From an uncultured Actinomyces sp. (GTDB lineage Bacteria; Actinomycetota; Actinomycetes; Actinomycetales; Actinomycetaceae): a stretch of DNA of 37,649 bases. Both the position numbers and the translations under genes were made by a program. The stretch is taken from positions 1 through 37,649 of the forward strand of contig CAMPYB010000011.1 in the NCBI GenBank assembly GCA_946998115.1, written 5' to 3'. The notes beneath the pieces were generated by a model. The model was not told the origin of the DNA and ran no database searches. It saw only the letters and a program-made list of their open reading frames with translations. Below, one piece after another: positions 8,501 to 17,562 of this stretch; the first letter of the stretch is position 1, and every line of letters starts with the position of its first letter.

Positions 8501-8560
8501 ATATGTAGTTCTATATATAACATATATACATTGTACTACATAGTATATACGTTACAATAG
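8501..8560 (-). promoter_or_regulatory. padR promoter with palindromic operator candidates
   Basis: On the minus strand, TTGTAA and TACAAT are separated by 16 bases and make a plausible -35/-10. Downstream, ATATGT (8501-8506) and ACATAT (8520-8525) form an inverted repeat of the ATGT/ACAT kind often bound by PadR proteins. GTATATAC at 8543-8550 is itself palindromic and lies between -35 and -10. I infer autoregulation. Confidence 0.5.
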
Positions 8561-8796
8561 GTGTATAAAATATCTACATATTTATATTTGTTTATTTTCT
8601 GAATTTTTATATTGACGTAAAAAATTTTTTCACAGTACCATATGTTAAATATTTATCGTTTTAATTTTTCTAATATAGCATTATATATGCCGTTTTAAAG
8701 CACTATATATCACATATGCAACATGAAATATTTAATGAGTAAATATTATTTGTATTCTGTATTTTCTATAAAATATTTTTATTATTATTTGTAATA
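8561..8796. other. AT-rich intergenic stretch, no gene seen
   Basis: The rest of the gap between the padR promoter and the femAB stop is AT-rich. I see no coding frame, no strong hairpin and no RNA gene. Confidence 0.6.
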
Positions 8797-10068
8797 TTAT
8801 TTGAAAAACTTTTGATAAATAAGTCCCCAAAGATTATGAATTGTTAAAGAATAATTACCTGGTTGTTCCAGCAAGCGACCACCAAAACCTTTTTTGAAAT
8901 TTAATATACCTTCGTCTTCTTGCCCTGAATGCTTACCCATAGTTCCATAATAGTTATATCTTTTTATTCCATATTCAAGAGCCTTAGTTTGAGCATAATG
9001 TTGTATCAATTGAGATGCGCATAGACCAAAATATTTTTCATAAGAACCGCTAAATAAATATGTCATTTCGTTGTTATAAGTGACAAAAGTTGCGCCTGAT
9101 AAGTAAATTCGCGATGAGTGTTCATCTAAAAGCGAAGTTATAGTCTCAATATTCTTATCATAAGAATCAAGTTCTATTAAACGTGATTTTAACTTACCAG
9201 CTGAATTTTTACCAATTCCTGCTTTAACATCAGCTTCAAGTTGTTTACATTGCAAAGTCAAATCAGCTTTTTTTTTCTTTAAATTTTCTATAGATTCCTT
9301 TGGGTCAATATAAGCTAAAATAATCATAGCTTTTGCTGAATTTTGATTAAAATAATGTAGAAATTGTTTATAATATTCGGCAGATCTAAAGGAAAAATGA
9401 CGTCTTTCAGCTGTATGTTCTATTAAATCTGAAAAAATTTTAAGCTGTTCAATATCTTTTGCTTCAAGGCAATGAATAGAATATTTTTTTGCTTTATTAA
9501 TATGATTTCTAGCTTTACCAGTATAACTATTCCAAAGATCCTTTGGATTTTTTATAGTCATAAAATCTTTAACAAAAAACCAACGTCCAACTCCATTAAT
9601 ATAAGTATTCTGGAAGCCATCATGAGTAAAACCTGCCAAAATAAGATTTTGATTTATTTTATTTATATCATTTTTACATTCTATATTAGGAGTAATAGAC
9701 AAATGTATAATTCCTTGTTTTTTCAAAAAATCTTTAACTAGTTCAAAAAATATTATTAATAATTTTGAATCATTATAATCGATTAAAGGTCCTTGATTAC
9801 ATTTAGCAACTTTGAAAATTTTCATTGCTGGGTACACTGAAAAAAGCCCACCTGCCAAGCTTTCGCCTTCAGCATTTTTCATTATCAAAGGAAAGTATGT
9901 CTGCCCATTTTTTTCAAGGTAATTTGCCATATTGCCACTTTGAACAAAACTTGCAGGATAAGCTGGAATATTAGGTTTCCATTTTAATGCAAACTCATCC
10001 CATTGTTCAGCAGATACTTTATGTAATACAAATTTTTCATTCAAACTGCTGTTGTATTCATGGCGCAT
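8797..10068 (-). CDS. FemAB/MurM-like peptidoglycan bridge aminoacyltransferase
   Basis: A non-ribosomal peptidyltransferase of 423 residues that uses aminoacyl-tRNA to add residues to the stem-peptide lysine of lipid II, at the inner face of the membrane. Two GNAT-like subdomains are visible. The first contains the Fem signature around LWNSYTGKARNHINKAKKY. A charged coiled-coil arm (about residues 262-314) is typical of FemA/MurM. The second ends with KRYNYYGTMGKHS and GILNFKKGFGG. ATG start with AAGGAAA about seven bases upstream. Which amino acid it adds cannot be read from the sequence. The neighbouring LRR gene is wall-anchored, so this stretch is envelope-related. Confidence 0.9.
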   Translation of the reverse strand: MRHEYNSSLNEKFVLHKVSAEQWDEFALKWKPNIPAYPASFVQSGNMANYLEKNGQTYFPLIMKNAEGESLAGGLFSVYPAMKIFKVAKCNQGPLIDYNDSKLLIIFFELVKDFLKKQGIIHLSITPNIECKNDINKINQNLILAGFTHDGFQNTYINGVGRWFFVKDFMTIKNPKDLWNSYTGKARNHINKAKKYSIHCLEAKDIEQLKIFSDLIEHTAERRHFSFRSAEYYKQFLHYFNQNSAKAMIILAYIDPKESIENLKKKKADLTLQCKQLEADVKAGIGKNSAGKLKSRLIELDSYDKNIETITSLLDEHSSRIYLSGATFVTYNNEMTYLFSGSYEKYFGLCASQLIQHYAQTKALEYGIKRYNYYGTMGKHSGQEDEGILNFKKGFGGRLLEQPGNYSLTIHNLWGLIYQKFFK

Positions 10069-10277
10069 AGTTTAATTTCCTTGTATTTCATTAAAAGAGC
10101 TGTAAAACCACCTATAATTATATGCTTATATTCTATTTAGTGACAACTTTCAGTTATTATCGTAAGTTTTAAAAAAGTTAATACAATTTAATTTGCTTTT
10201 ATATGCTAGTAAATAAGAATATGAAAAAAGTAAAAATTGTTGTAGAAAATAGAATTTTCATATCTAGTTTCATGTGT

Positions 10278-10320
10278 AGTGCCTGCCTGAATATTGTAAG
10301 CAAGCAGGCACTTTTTATTT
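10278..10320 (+). terminator. terminator-like hairpin with T-run on the plus strand
   Basis: AGTGCCTGC (10278-10286) pairs with GCAGGCACT (10304-10312), followed by T5 and more T-rich sequence on the plus strand. The LRR gene on the minus strand ends 12 bases away and may also use this stem, but in that direction no U-run follows. No plus-strand gene lies upstream. Confidence 0.6.
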
Positions 10321-10324
10321 GCAA

Positions 10325-12481
10325 TTATTTAGATTTAGCATGCGAATATTTACGTGTAATTGTAATTCCTGCTATAGCAAATATTGCTGTTGCAAATAAA
10401 ATATTAACATTTATACCTGTATATGCTAATTTATTTTTCTGTTTTTCAGCATTAGACTTATCTGCTGGTTTAGTGTTTGATTTTCCTGAAATAATATTAT
10501 TTTTGTTTACATTATTTTCAGTATTATTTGTAGTATTCGGATTTTTTGTAATCAATTTAAATGTTTGCGTTTTTACCTTACCATTTTTCGGTATTGATAT
10601 GTCAGATTCAGTATTTGTAGCATTTATATTTTCTAAGAATGATGTTGGCAATATAGCGCGCAATTTAGCGTCTGACCAATCAACAGTAGATTTTACATCA
10701 ATAGTAATAGGTGAAGGCAACAAGTCTGAGTTTGCTGTTTTATTTTCAAAACGTAATCTCACATATCCTTGTTTAGGCTGTGGATCTGTTGAATTTACAA
10801 TGAAATTATTATCTTTTTGTATTTTAATTTTTGCTGTCACTGTAAACATTACATCATTTCCCCAGCGTAATGTAATAGTTTTATTATTTTCTAAATTATC
10901 ATAATCTTTAATTTCAATGTATTGACCATTATTTTTGGCATGATCATTTTCCTTCACTGGTAGGATTTTGCCTTTATCGTCAATGATAGGATTTTTTATA
11001 AAATTAGTGTAAGCTTCGATTTCGGTTGTCTGACTACCAATATCCCAAGCTGCAGTTCGTGATACCTTAGAAACAACTGATGCATCAGTAATATTATTTC
11101 TTCCTAATTTTATTTCATGTAGTTTAGGTAAATTTTTAAATACACTAATGTCTTTGATGAGATTATTTTGTAAGTTTATTTCATCTAAGTTTTGTAGTGA
11201 TTTTAAGAAAGATATATCTTTTAGATCTGAAGCAATTATTGTTAGATCTTCCAAATTCGTGAGTTTACTTATAGGTGTAAAATCTTTTAGATTTTGTGCT
11301 CTAAGTATTTTCAACGATTTGAGTGTTTTTAGGCTGGTAAGCGGTGAAATGTTGCTAAATTTATTATTACTTAAATCTAGTTCTTCTATATTTGTCAAGT
11401 TTTGTAAAGGTGAAAGATCTTCTATTTTATTCTCATTTAAAAATAGATGTTTTAATTTTGATAGTTTTGTTATTGCTTGAATGTTTGAAATGTTTTTATT
11501 ACCGCCTAAAGCGAGTATTTCCAATTTTGCCAGTCCTGATAAAGCATTTATATCTGCAATTTTATTTCCGTCTAAATAGACTTTTTCAAGATTGACTAGT
11601 TTGCTTAATGCATTGATAGATTCAACTTTATTGTTGGAAAGTTTGAGTTCTTGCAAATGTGTTAAATTAGATAAAGGCGTTATATCAGTTATTCCTGATG
11701 TGCGACCTAAATCTAGTTTTTTAAGATTTGTCATTTTAGAAAGTGCATCTATATTTTTGATTCCACGGTTATTAAACAAATCTAATGTTTCTAGATTAAC
11801 AAGATCTTTTAGTGGTGATATATCGTTAATTTTATTTATGCTAAGATTTAATTCTTTTAAATTTTTTAATGTAGATAGAGGAGCAATATTTGTTATCTCT
11901 TTGTTTTCTTTATAATTGTAAATACTTTTTAGGTTGAGAGTTTGTAATTTTACTAGTTTACTCAAAGGTGTAAGGTCGATAGTTTCATTTCCTTGTAAGT
12001 TTAAATATGTCATATTTGTTGCATATTGTAGGCCTTCTAGGTTTTGAATTCCGCCTGAACGTGCTTGTGTAAAGTTTAAACCACAATTTAGTCCTACTAT
12101 TTTTTCCATATTATCTTTAGTGATTTTATCATCAGGCACGTTTATTCCTTGATGTTTTAATTGATTTAATATGGCTGTGCGTAACTTTGGATCCGGTATG
12201 TTAATTTCATTGGTTGTTATCAAATTTGGTTGTGGCTTATTTGCGTTTGCACTGTTATGTGTAACATTAGTGTCTTTATTATTTGCGTCAGTGTTTTGCG
12301 TATTTTGGGAATCAGCTGTGTTTGATACAGTGCCTGCTTTATTATCAACTGTTGTATTAGTTGTAACAGTTTCGGTTTGTGTATCTGCGTGAGCAAATGG
12401 TGCGACACTCATTGTTGTAACTAATGCTATAGCTGAAGCACTTGCTAATATATGTGAACATTTTATAATATTTGTTTTCAC
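10325..12481 (-). CDS. internalin-like leucine-rich-repeat surface protein, iron-box controlled
   Basis: A protein of 718 residues. It has a signal peptide (1-32, ending AHA), a Thr/Asn-rich stretch, a small cap region with IPDPKLRTAILNQL, and about 14 leucine-rich repeats of 22 residues (roughly 128-475), the length and pattern of Listeria internalins. An Ig-like or unknown region (about 480-640) and a Lys/Asn-rich linker follow. A sorting signal closes it: LAYTG at 685-689, hydrophobic helix, basic tail. LAXTG is the motif associated with class E sortases of actinobacteria. The start is GTG with GGAG upstream. A DtxR/IdeR-type box lies in its promoter region, so it is likely repressed by iron. 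LRR surface proteins usually bind host proteins; its ligand is unknown and I see no NEAT haem-binding motif. Confidence 0.88.
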   Translation of the reverse strand: MKTNIIKCSHILASASAIALVTTMSVAPFAHADTQTETVTTNTTVDNKAGTVSNTADSQNTQNTDANNKDTNVTHNSANANKPQPNLITTNEINIPDPKLRTAILNQLKHQGINVPDDKITKDNMEKIVGLNCGLNFTQARSGGIQNLEGLQYATNMTYLNLQGNETIDLTPLSKLVKLQTLNLKSIYNYKENKEITNIAPLSTLKNLKELNLSINKINDISPLKDLVNLETLDLFNNRGIKNIDALSKMTNLKKLDLGRTSGITDITPLSNLTHLQELKLSNNKVESINALSKLVNLEKVYLDGNKIADINALSGLAKLEILALGGNKNISNIQAITKLSKLKHLFLNENKIEDLSPLQNLTNIEELDLSNNKFSNISPLTSLKTLKSLKILRAQNLKDFTPISKLTNLEDLTIIASDLKDISFLKSLQNLDEINLQNNLIKDISVFKNLPKLHEIKLGRNNITDASVVSKVSRTAAWDIGSQTTEIEAYTNFIKNPIIDDKGKILPVKENDHAKNNGQYIEIKDYDNLENNKTITLRWGNDVMFTVTAKIKIQKDNNFIVNSTDPQPKQGYVRLRFENKTANSDLLPSPITIDVKSTVDWSDAKLRAILPTSFLENINATNTESDISIPKNGKVKTQTFKLITKNPNTTNNTENNVNKNNIISGKSNTKPADKSNAEKQKNKLAYTGINVNILFATAIFAIAGITITRKYSHAKSK

Positions 12482-12522
12482 TTTATCTCCAATGATTATC
12501 TATAGACAAATATATGTTTAAA

Positions 12523-12541
12523 TAAGGATAGCCTAACCTAA
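12523..12541 (-). promoter_or_regulatory. DtxR/IdeR-type iron box before the LRR gene
   Basis: The plus strand reads TAAGGATAGCCTAACCTAA, 17 of 19 matches to the palindrome TTAGGTTAGCCTAACCTAA bound by DtxR/IdeR. On the minus strand it begins four bases after TATATT (12545-12550), a possible -10, so iron-loaded repressor would block transcription of the LRR gene. No good -35 is seen. The LRR start codon is about 41 bases downstream. Confidence 0.72.
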
Positions 12542-12550
12542 CTTAATATA

Positions 12551-12877
12551 AAAGATGTATTTTTCTATTATTTAGTAAATATGTACATCTTTTAACTGAA
12601 TTCCATTACTAATTGATAAAAATTCTTTATTTGGTTTTTGTGTAAATATTGTAAATAATACAAGTAAAGTTTTGAAAAAATATAAAAATTTTCTATTTTG
12701 AAGTGTTTATTTATATCGAGCAAAATTTATTATCTTTACTAAAAAATTACTTTAAGTATACCTGTGCTTTGTGATATTTAAAATTTGGTGTAATGTATTA
12801 AGAGGTATTTGTTTTATGAAAACTATACTATTGATTCTGTAGAATGTTTAAACTAAAAGCACGAAAAAGGAGAAATC
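12551..12877. other. divergent intergenic region between LRR and ppc genes
   Basis: AT-rich DNA upstream of two divergent genes. Apart from the iron box, TATACT (12824-12829) and TAGAAT (12840-12845) are possible -10 elements for ppc, without a convincing -35. No gene or RNA was recognised. Confidence 0.4.
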
Positions 12878-15721
12878 GTGTCTGAATGTGACCGTCATTT
12901 TGACAGTGAAAAAGCTTGCGAAAATCGCGAGAATGAAAAATACGTACAAAATACGGAAAATATTCAAAATGACAATATTATTCACCTTGCAAATAAAATT
13001 ACCGCAAATAATATAAATTCATATTACAGTGCATATTCGGTATTTGAACAGGTAAATATACCAAATCAATTAAAAGAGAATTTAGCACTATTTTTATATC
13101 TAGTGCGTAAAGTAATATCTGAATACGATGAAGATTTATGCAAAACATTTGACACGTTACTTTCAGATTTTATAAAAGCTAATAATCAAAATAGTAGTTA
13201 TGATGAAGAAAAAAAAGCAGTTATTCAAAAAGCAGTTCAAGCTATAGAAAAACTTGAAATACAACAAACAACAATGCTAGCACGTGCATTTGCTTCTTAT
13301 TTTCATTTAGCTAATATTTGCGAAGAAAACTATCGTGTAAATGCATTATGTGCACGAGAAAAAACAATTCCTTTGTCTAAAAAAGATAATCCAGATGCTG
13401 ATCCAAATAATGCTCTTTCAATGGCATATCGTAAAATTGTGCAAGAATCTGGCAAGACAAAAGCTTCGATTTTGCTTCAAAAACTTGAATTTCACCCTGT
13501 ATTTACAGCACATCCAACTGAGGCTCGTAGAAAAACAGTTGAAAATCGTATTAGAACTATTTCTAAATTACTTGAAAAACGTTCACGTCTGGGTGGTCCT
13601 TCGCTTGCTGAAAACGAACGACAAATGCTTGAAGAAATAGAAGCATTATTTAGGACTTCACCAATTGGTATAAAAAAACCTACACCAGTAGAAGAAGCCG
13701 ATACGATTATAGATATATTTGATCACACATTATTTGATATGGTACCTAATGTGTACCGACGCTTTGATGACTGGGAACTTGGAGATAATGCAGGTAAAGT
13801 ACCACCAGTTTGTCCAGCATTTTTCAAACCAGGAAGCTGGATAGGTACAGACCGTGATGGTAATCCTAATGTTACAGCAAAAGTGAGTAGGAAAGTTGCG
13901 GAAAAATTTCGAGTTCATATGTTAGAATCGCTTGCGAAAGAAACATCTAATATAGCTAAAAGTATAACTTTGGATGCATTTTCAACACCTCCATCTAAAG
14001 ATTTAAAAAATTTATGGAATCATCAAGTTGAAATGAGTGAGGCACTTTCAAATCATGCTTTGCAAGTATCATCAAGCCAATTACATCAAGCAGTTTTAGA
14101 AGTAATTGCTAATCGTCTTGAAGCAACAATTACCAGAACTGCTGACTTAATGTATTCAAGCGTGGAAGATTTTCTTGATAATCTTCATGTTGTACAAGAT
14201 TCGCTTGCAAAAGCAGGAGCTAAAAGGCTTGCATATGGACCAGTGCAACGTTTAATTTGGCAGACAGAAACATTCGGATTTTCTATGGTTGAAATGGAAT
14301 TTCGACAGCATTCAATTGTACATACTCGTGCGCTTGAAGATATTCGCAAAAATGGTCGTTGGAGCGAGCATGGACAGTTGCAACCTATGACGAAAGAAGT
14401 GCTTGACACATTTAGAGCTATTGGTTCAATTCAACATAGAAATGGTGTAAATTCTGCTCGACGTTATATTATATCGTTTACAAAATCTGCACAAAATATT
14501 GAGGATGTTTACACTCTTGCAAATCTTGCTTTTGCTCATAAAAAAGATGTGCCAATCTTAGATGTAATACCATTATTTGAACAGATAGAAGATTTAAATA
14601 ATGCAGTAGATACTTTAACAGAAATGATAAAATTACCGTCTGTTCAAAAAAGACTTGAGCAGACAGGACGTCATTTGGAAGTTATGCTTGGATACTCAGA
14701 CTCTTCAAAAGATGCAGGACCTACTTCTGCAACACTTGTTTTACATGAAACTCAAGCACGCATAGCTAAATGGGCTAAAAATAACAATATTAAACTTATA
14801 TTAATGCATGGTAGGGGTGGAGCTGTTGGTAGAGGCGGTGGCCCAGCAAACCGCGCAGTTTTATCGCAACCTACTGGTTCTGTAAACGCTTTCTTTAAGC
14901 TTACTGAACAAGGAGAAGTAATTTTTGCTCGTTATGGAGATCCAATTCTTGCGCGCAGACATATAGAATCTGTTGCAGGAGCAACACTTTTGCAATCTGC
15001 ACCATCTATTGAAAATATTAATACACAGACAAAGCAAAAGTATCTTTCTTTGTCTGAAAAGCTAGACAATGTTGCACATCGTCGGTTCTTACAACTAATT
15101 CACACTGAAGGATTCCCTGAATGGTTTTCAACTGTTACGCCACTAACTGAAATAGGTATGATGCCAATTGGTAGCCGTCCAGCAAAGCGCGGTTTAGGTG
15201 CTACATCTCTCGCGGATTTACGTACTATACCTTGGATTTTTTCATGGGCACAAGCTCGAACAAATTTAGCCGCATGGTATGGTTTGGGAACAGCATGTGA
15301 AAACATAGGCGATTTGAAGCTTCTAAAATCTGCATATGAGCAATGGCCATTATTTACTACATTTATTGATAATATAGAAATGTCATTGGCAAAAACGGAT
15401 ATTCATATTGCTAAAATGTATTTAAAACTAGGCAAGCGTGACGATCTCACTAAAATGGTTATTGATGAGATGGAACTCACTAAAAAATGGGTGCTTTCTA
15501 TTACATGTAATAATTGGCCTTTGGAACACAGAAGGGTGTTGGGTCCTTTAATTCACATGCGTCGCCCATTTGTAGATATACTTTCTGTAACACAAGCTTA
15601 TGCTTTATCTGTTCTTAGAAGTCGGGGAGAAGAACTTTCGCAAGAAGAGAAAGAAAAATTTACGTATCTTATATTATGCACTGTTTCAGGAGTTGCAGCT
15701 GGATTGCAAAACACAGGATGA
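12878..15721 (+). CDS. ppc: phosphoenolpyruvate carboxylase
   Basis: Converts PEP and bicarbonate to oxaloacetate, the main anaplerotic step, in the cytoplasm. It has 947 residues, close to the family's 880-950. The active-site motifs are intact: FTAHPTEARRKTV with catalytic His212, GSWIGTDRDGNPNVT (about 325), LGYSDSSKDAG (about 608), HGRGGAVGRGGGP (about 643-655), and the conserved C-terminal Asn-Thr-Gly. The first 30 or so residues are a charged extension without clear function. The start is GTG with AGGAG eight bases upstream. Transcribed alone. In bacteria with an incomplete citrate cycle it supplies aspartate-family amino acids, which is plausible here but inferred. Confidence 0.96.
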   Translation: MSECDRHFDSEKACENRENEKYVQNTENIQNDNIIHLANKITANNINSYYSAYSVFEQVNIPNQLKENLALFLYLVRKVISEYDEDLCKTFDTLLSDFIKANNQNSSYDEEKKAVIQKAVQAIEKLEIQQTTMLARAFASYFHLANICEENYRVNALCAREKTIPLSKKDNPDADPNNALSMAYRKIVQESGKTKASILLQKLEFHPVFTAHPTEARRKTVENRIRTISKLLEKRSRLGGPSLAENERQMLEEIEALFRTSPIGIKKPTPVEEADTIIDIFDHTLFDMVPNVYRRFDDWELGDNAGKVPPVCPAFFKPGSWIGTDRDGNPNVTAKVSRKVAEKFRVHMLESLAKETSNIAKSITLDAFSTPPSKDLKNLWNHQVEMSEALSNHALQVSSSQLHQAVLEVIANRLEATITRTADLMYSSVEDFLDNLHVVQDSLAKAGAKRLAYGPVQRLIWQTETFGFSMVEMEFRQHSIVHTRALEDIRKNGRWSEHGQLQPMTKEVLDTFRAIGSIQHRNGVNSARRYIISFTKSAQNIEDVYTLANLAFAHKKDVPILDVIPLFEQIEDLNNAVDTLTEMIKLPSVQKRLEQTGRHLEVMLGYSDSSKDAGPTSATLVLHETQARIAKWAKNNNIKLILMHGRGGAVGRGGGPANRAVLSQPTGSVNAFFKLTEQGEVIFARYGDPILARRHIESVAGATLLQSAPSIENINTQTKQKYLSLSEKLDNVAHRRFLQLIHTEGFPEWFSTVTPLTEIGMMPIGSRPAKRGLGATSLADLRTIPWIFSWAQARTNLAAWYGLGTACENIGDLKLLKSAYEQWPLFTTFIDNIEMSLAKTDIHIAKMYLKLGKRDDLTKMVIDEMELTKKWVLSITCNNWPLEHRRVLGPLIHMRRPFVDILSVTQAYALSVLRSRGEELSQEEKEKFTYLILCTVSGVAAGLQNTG

Positions 15722-15753
15722 TAAGCATAAAACTATAATGCTTTTGTGCTTAT
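15721..15753 (+). terminator. terminator of ppc
   Basis: A 12-pair AT-rich stem (15721-15732 with 15742-15753, one G-U pair, 9-base loop) starts at the last base of the ppc stop codon. It may serve the convergent antiporter gene too. Confidence 0.5.
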
Positions 15754-15834
15754 TTCATGTATTGTGTATTCGACATTTATAAAATGTTTTAAAATTATGA
15801 AATAAGATTTATAAAACATGTTTATGCAAGTGAG

Positions 15835-17166
15835 TTAATTTCTTTTTTCAATTTCAGATTTAAATAATCCGAATTGAATAGTTATTACCGTTACAAGAAT
15901 TAGTGCAAAAGTATAAAAAGAATATTGTAATACTGCAATAGGTGATACGCCAGCCAGTCCTGCAACTATAAGCATGCCTGTGTCATGAGGCATAAGTGAT
16001 AAAAATGCGCAAGCAAATATATCTAAAAGTGATGCTAGACGTTTAGGTGCTATGTTGTATTTTTTACCTATATCTTTAGCCATCGATGAAGAGATTATTA
16101 TTCCTATAGTATTATTAAGCAAAGTTGCTGATAAAATTCCAGATAGAAAAGATATGCCATATTCTGCTCCGCGACGAGTATGAATGTGCGAAGTTATTGA
16201 ATTTATAAGCCATTGCACTCCACCATAATAACGAACGATACCAATAATCCCTGAGATCAAAATTGCAACTAATGAAATATCAAATACATTTGACATACCT
16301 TCAGAAAGAGCCTGAATCCAAGTGAAAAAAGTAATTTTCCCCTGAATGATTCCTATCATTCCTGTCGAGATAGTTCCCAGTAATAAAACAAATACAACAT
16401 TCATACCGAGTAAAGCTAGAATTATAACAATAATATAAGGCATTATTTCTATAAAATTATATGAAAAAGCTTTATTTATACTAGCAGTATTTGATAAACC
16501 ATATGCAATAGTTGCTATAATTGCAGCTGGCATAGCGATGAAAAAATTCATGCGGAACTTATCTTTCATTTCAGCGCCGACACATTGAGTTGCTGAAATA
16601 GTTGTATCTGAAATCATAGATAAATTGTCACCAAAATATGCACCACCTATGATTGCGGCACATGTTAGAGGTAAATTTAAATTAGCTCCTTGTGCAACAT
16701 CTATTGCAACTGGAGCTAAAGCTGCAATAGTGCCCATAGATGTACCAATAGCTGTTGATATAAATGCTCCCATTATAAAAATACCAGGAACCATTAAATT
16801 AGATGGAATATGAGTTAAGCTGAAATTTACTATAGATTCTTTGCCACCCATTGATGCCGCTCCAGATTGGAAAGCACCTGCTAGTAAATAAATAAGCACA
16901 AGCATCATTACAGTTTTATTACCCATATTTTCACAAAGAATATCCAGCTTTTTAGAAATGGTAGTTCTTCTATACATTATTAGCGATATTCCTATTGCAA
17001 TTATTAATGCAATATGTCGCGGAAATTTAGAAAAAGGGTCTTGCGAATTCATTGCAGTAAAATAAACACCACTGCCTATATATAATACTAAAAAAATTAT
17101 TAAAGGAATAAAAGCTTTAAATCCGATTCCTTTTTCGTCATGTTTTGTGTCTATGATAGTCTCCAA
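15835..17166 (-). CDS. NhaC-family Na+/H+ antiporter
   Basis: An integral membrane protein of 443 residues with about 11 hydrophobic helices. The motif GAYFGDNLSMISDTTISATQ (about residues 179-198) is characteristic of NhaC/TetA(L)-like transporters of the IT superfamily, and the C-terminal half has LLNNTIGIIISSSMAKDI and LMPHDTGMLIVAG. It would exchange sodium (or another solute) for protons; malate/lactate or amino-acid exchange is also known in this family, so the substrate is open. The TTG at 17164-17166 is the only start upstream of the conserved region, because a stop lies 10 codons above it. It has no clear ribosome site, while a GGAG occurs just inside the gene. Confidence 0.87.
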   Translation of the reverse strand: METIIDTKHDEKGIGFKAFIPLIIFLVLYIGSGVYFTAMNSQDPFSKFPRHIALIIAIGISLIMYRRTTISKKLDILCENMGNKTVMMLVLIYLLAGAFQSGAASMGGKESIVNFSLTHIPSNLMVPGIFIMGAFISTAIGTSMGTIAALAPVAIDVAQGANLNLPLTCAAIIGGAYFGDNLSMISDTTISATQCVGAEMKDKFRMNFFIAMPAAIIATIAYGLSNTASINKAFSYNFIEIMPYIIVIILALLGMNVVFVLLLGTISTGMIGIIQGKITFFTWIQALSEGMSNVFDISLVAILISGIIGIVRYYGGVQWLINSITSHIHTRRGAEYGISFLSGILSATLLNNTIGIIISSSMAKDIGKKYNIAPKRLASLLDIFACAFLSLMPHDTGMLIVAGLAGVSPIAVLQYSFYTFALILVTVITIQFGLFKSEIEKRN

Positions 17167-17562
17167 AGATAAGCCATAACTATTATGAGAATATTATAAT
17201 ATATTTCTTTTATCAGTTTTTGCAAATTCTGTTAATAGTATAATTACATATTTTTGCACCTTGTTTATTCTTATATGATTACTAACTGAAACAACATTTA
17301 TAACATTTAAAAACCATTTATAATTCCATATTTAATCTTTTTACTTAATATTTTATGGAAAAGATTAAAAATAAATGTTGATATTATATTTGAAAAATAG
17401 AATTTTAATTATTTAAAAGAATTTTTAAAAGATTATAGTTACTTTATTTTATTAGTAATATTATTAAAGTACGTGAAAATATTAAAATGAATTTTACGTA
17501 TTGTTATAGGTAAATATATATGTCATAAAGCATATTAATTATTAATTAGGAATGAGACTATA
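17167..17562. other. divergent intergenic region, promoter elements only
   Basis: AT-rich gap between the antiporter and pepD. TATAAT on the minus strand (17193-17198) is a good -10 for the antiporter. Towards pepD I see no decisive promoter. No gene or RNA was recognised. Confidence 0.45.

Noticed and set aside
10203..10904. Plus-strand open frame of 233 codons opposite the end of the LRR gene
   Set aside because: It runs antisense through a signal-like LRR C-terminus, looks hydrophobic only because the other strand is Lys/Asn-rich, and is crossed by a terminator hairpin near its beginning.
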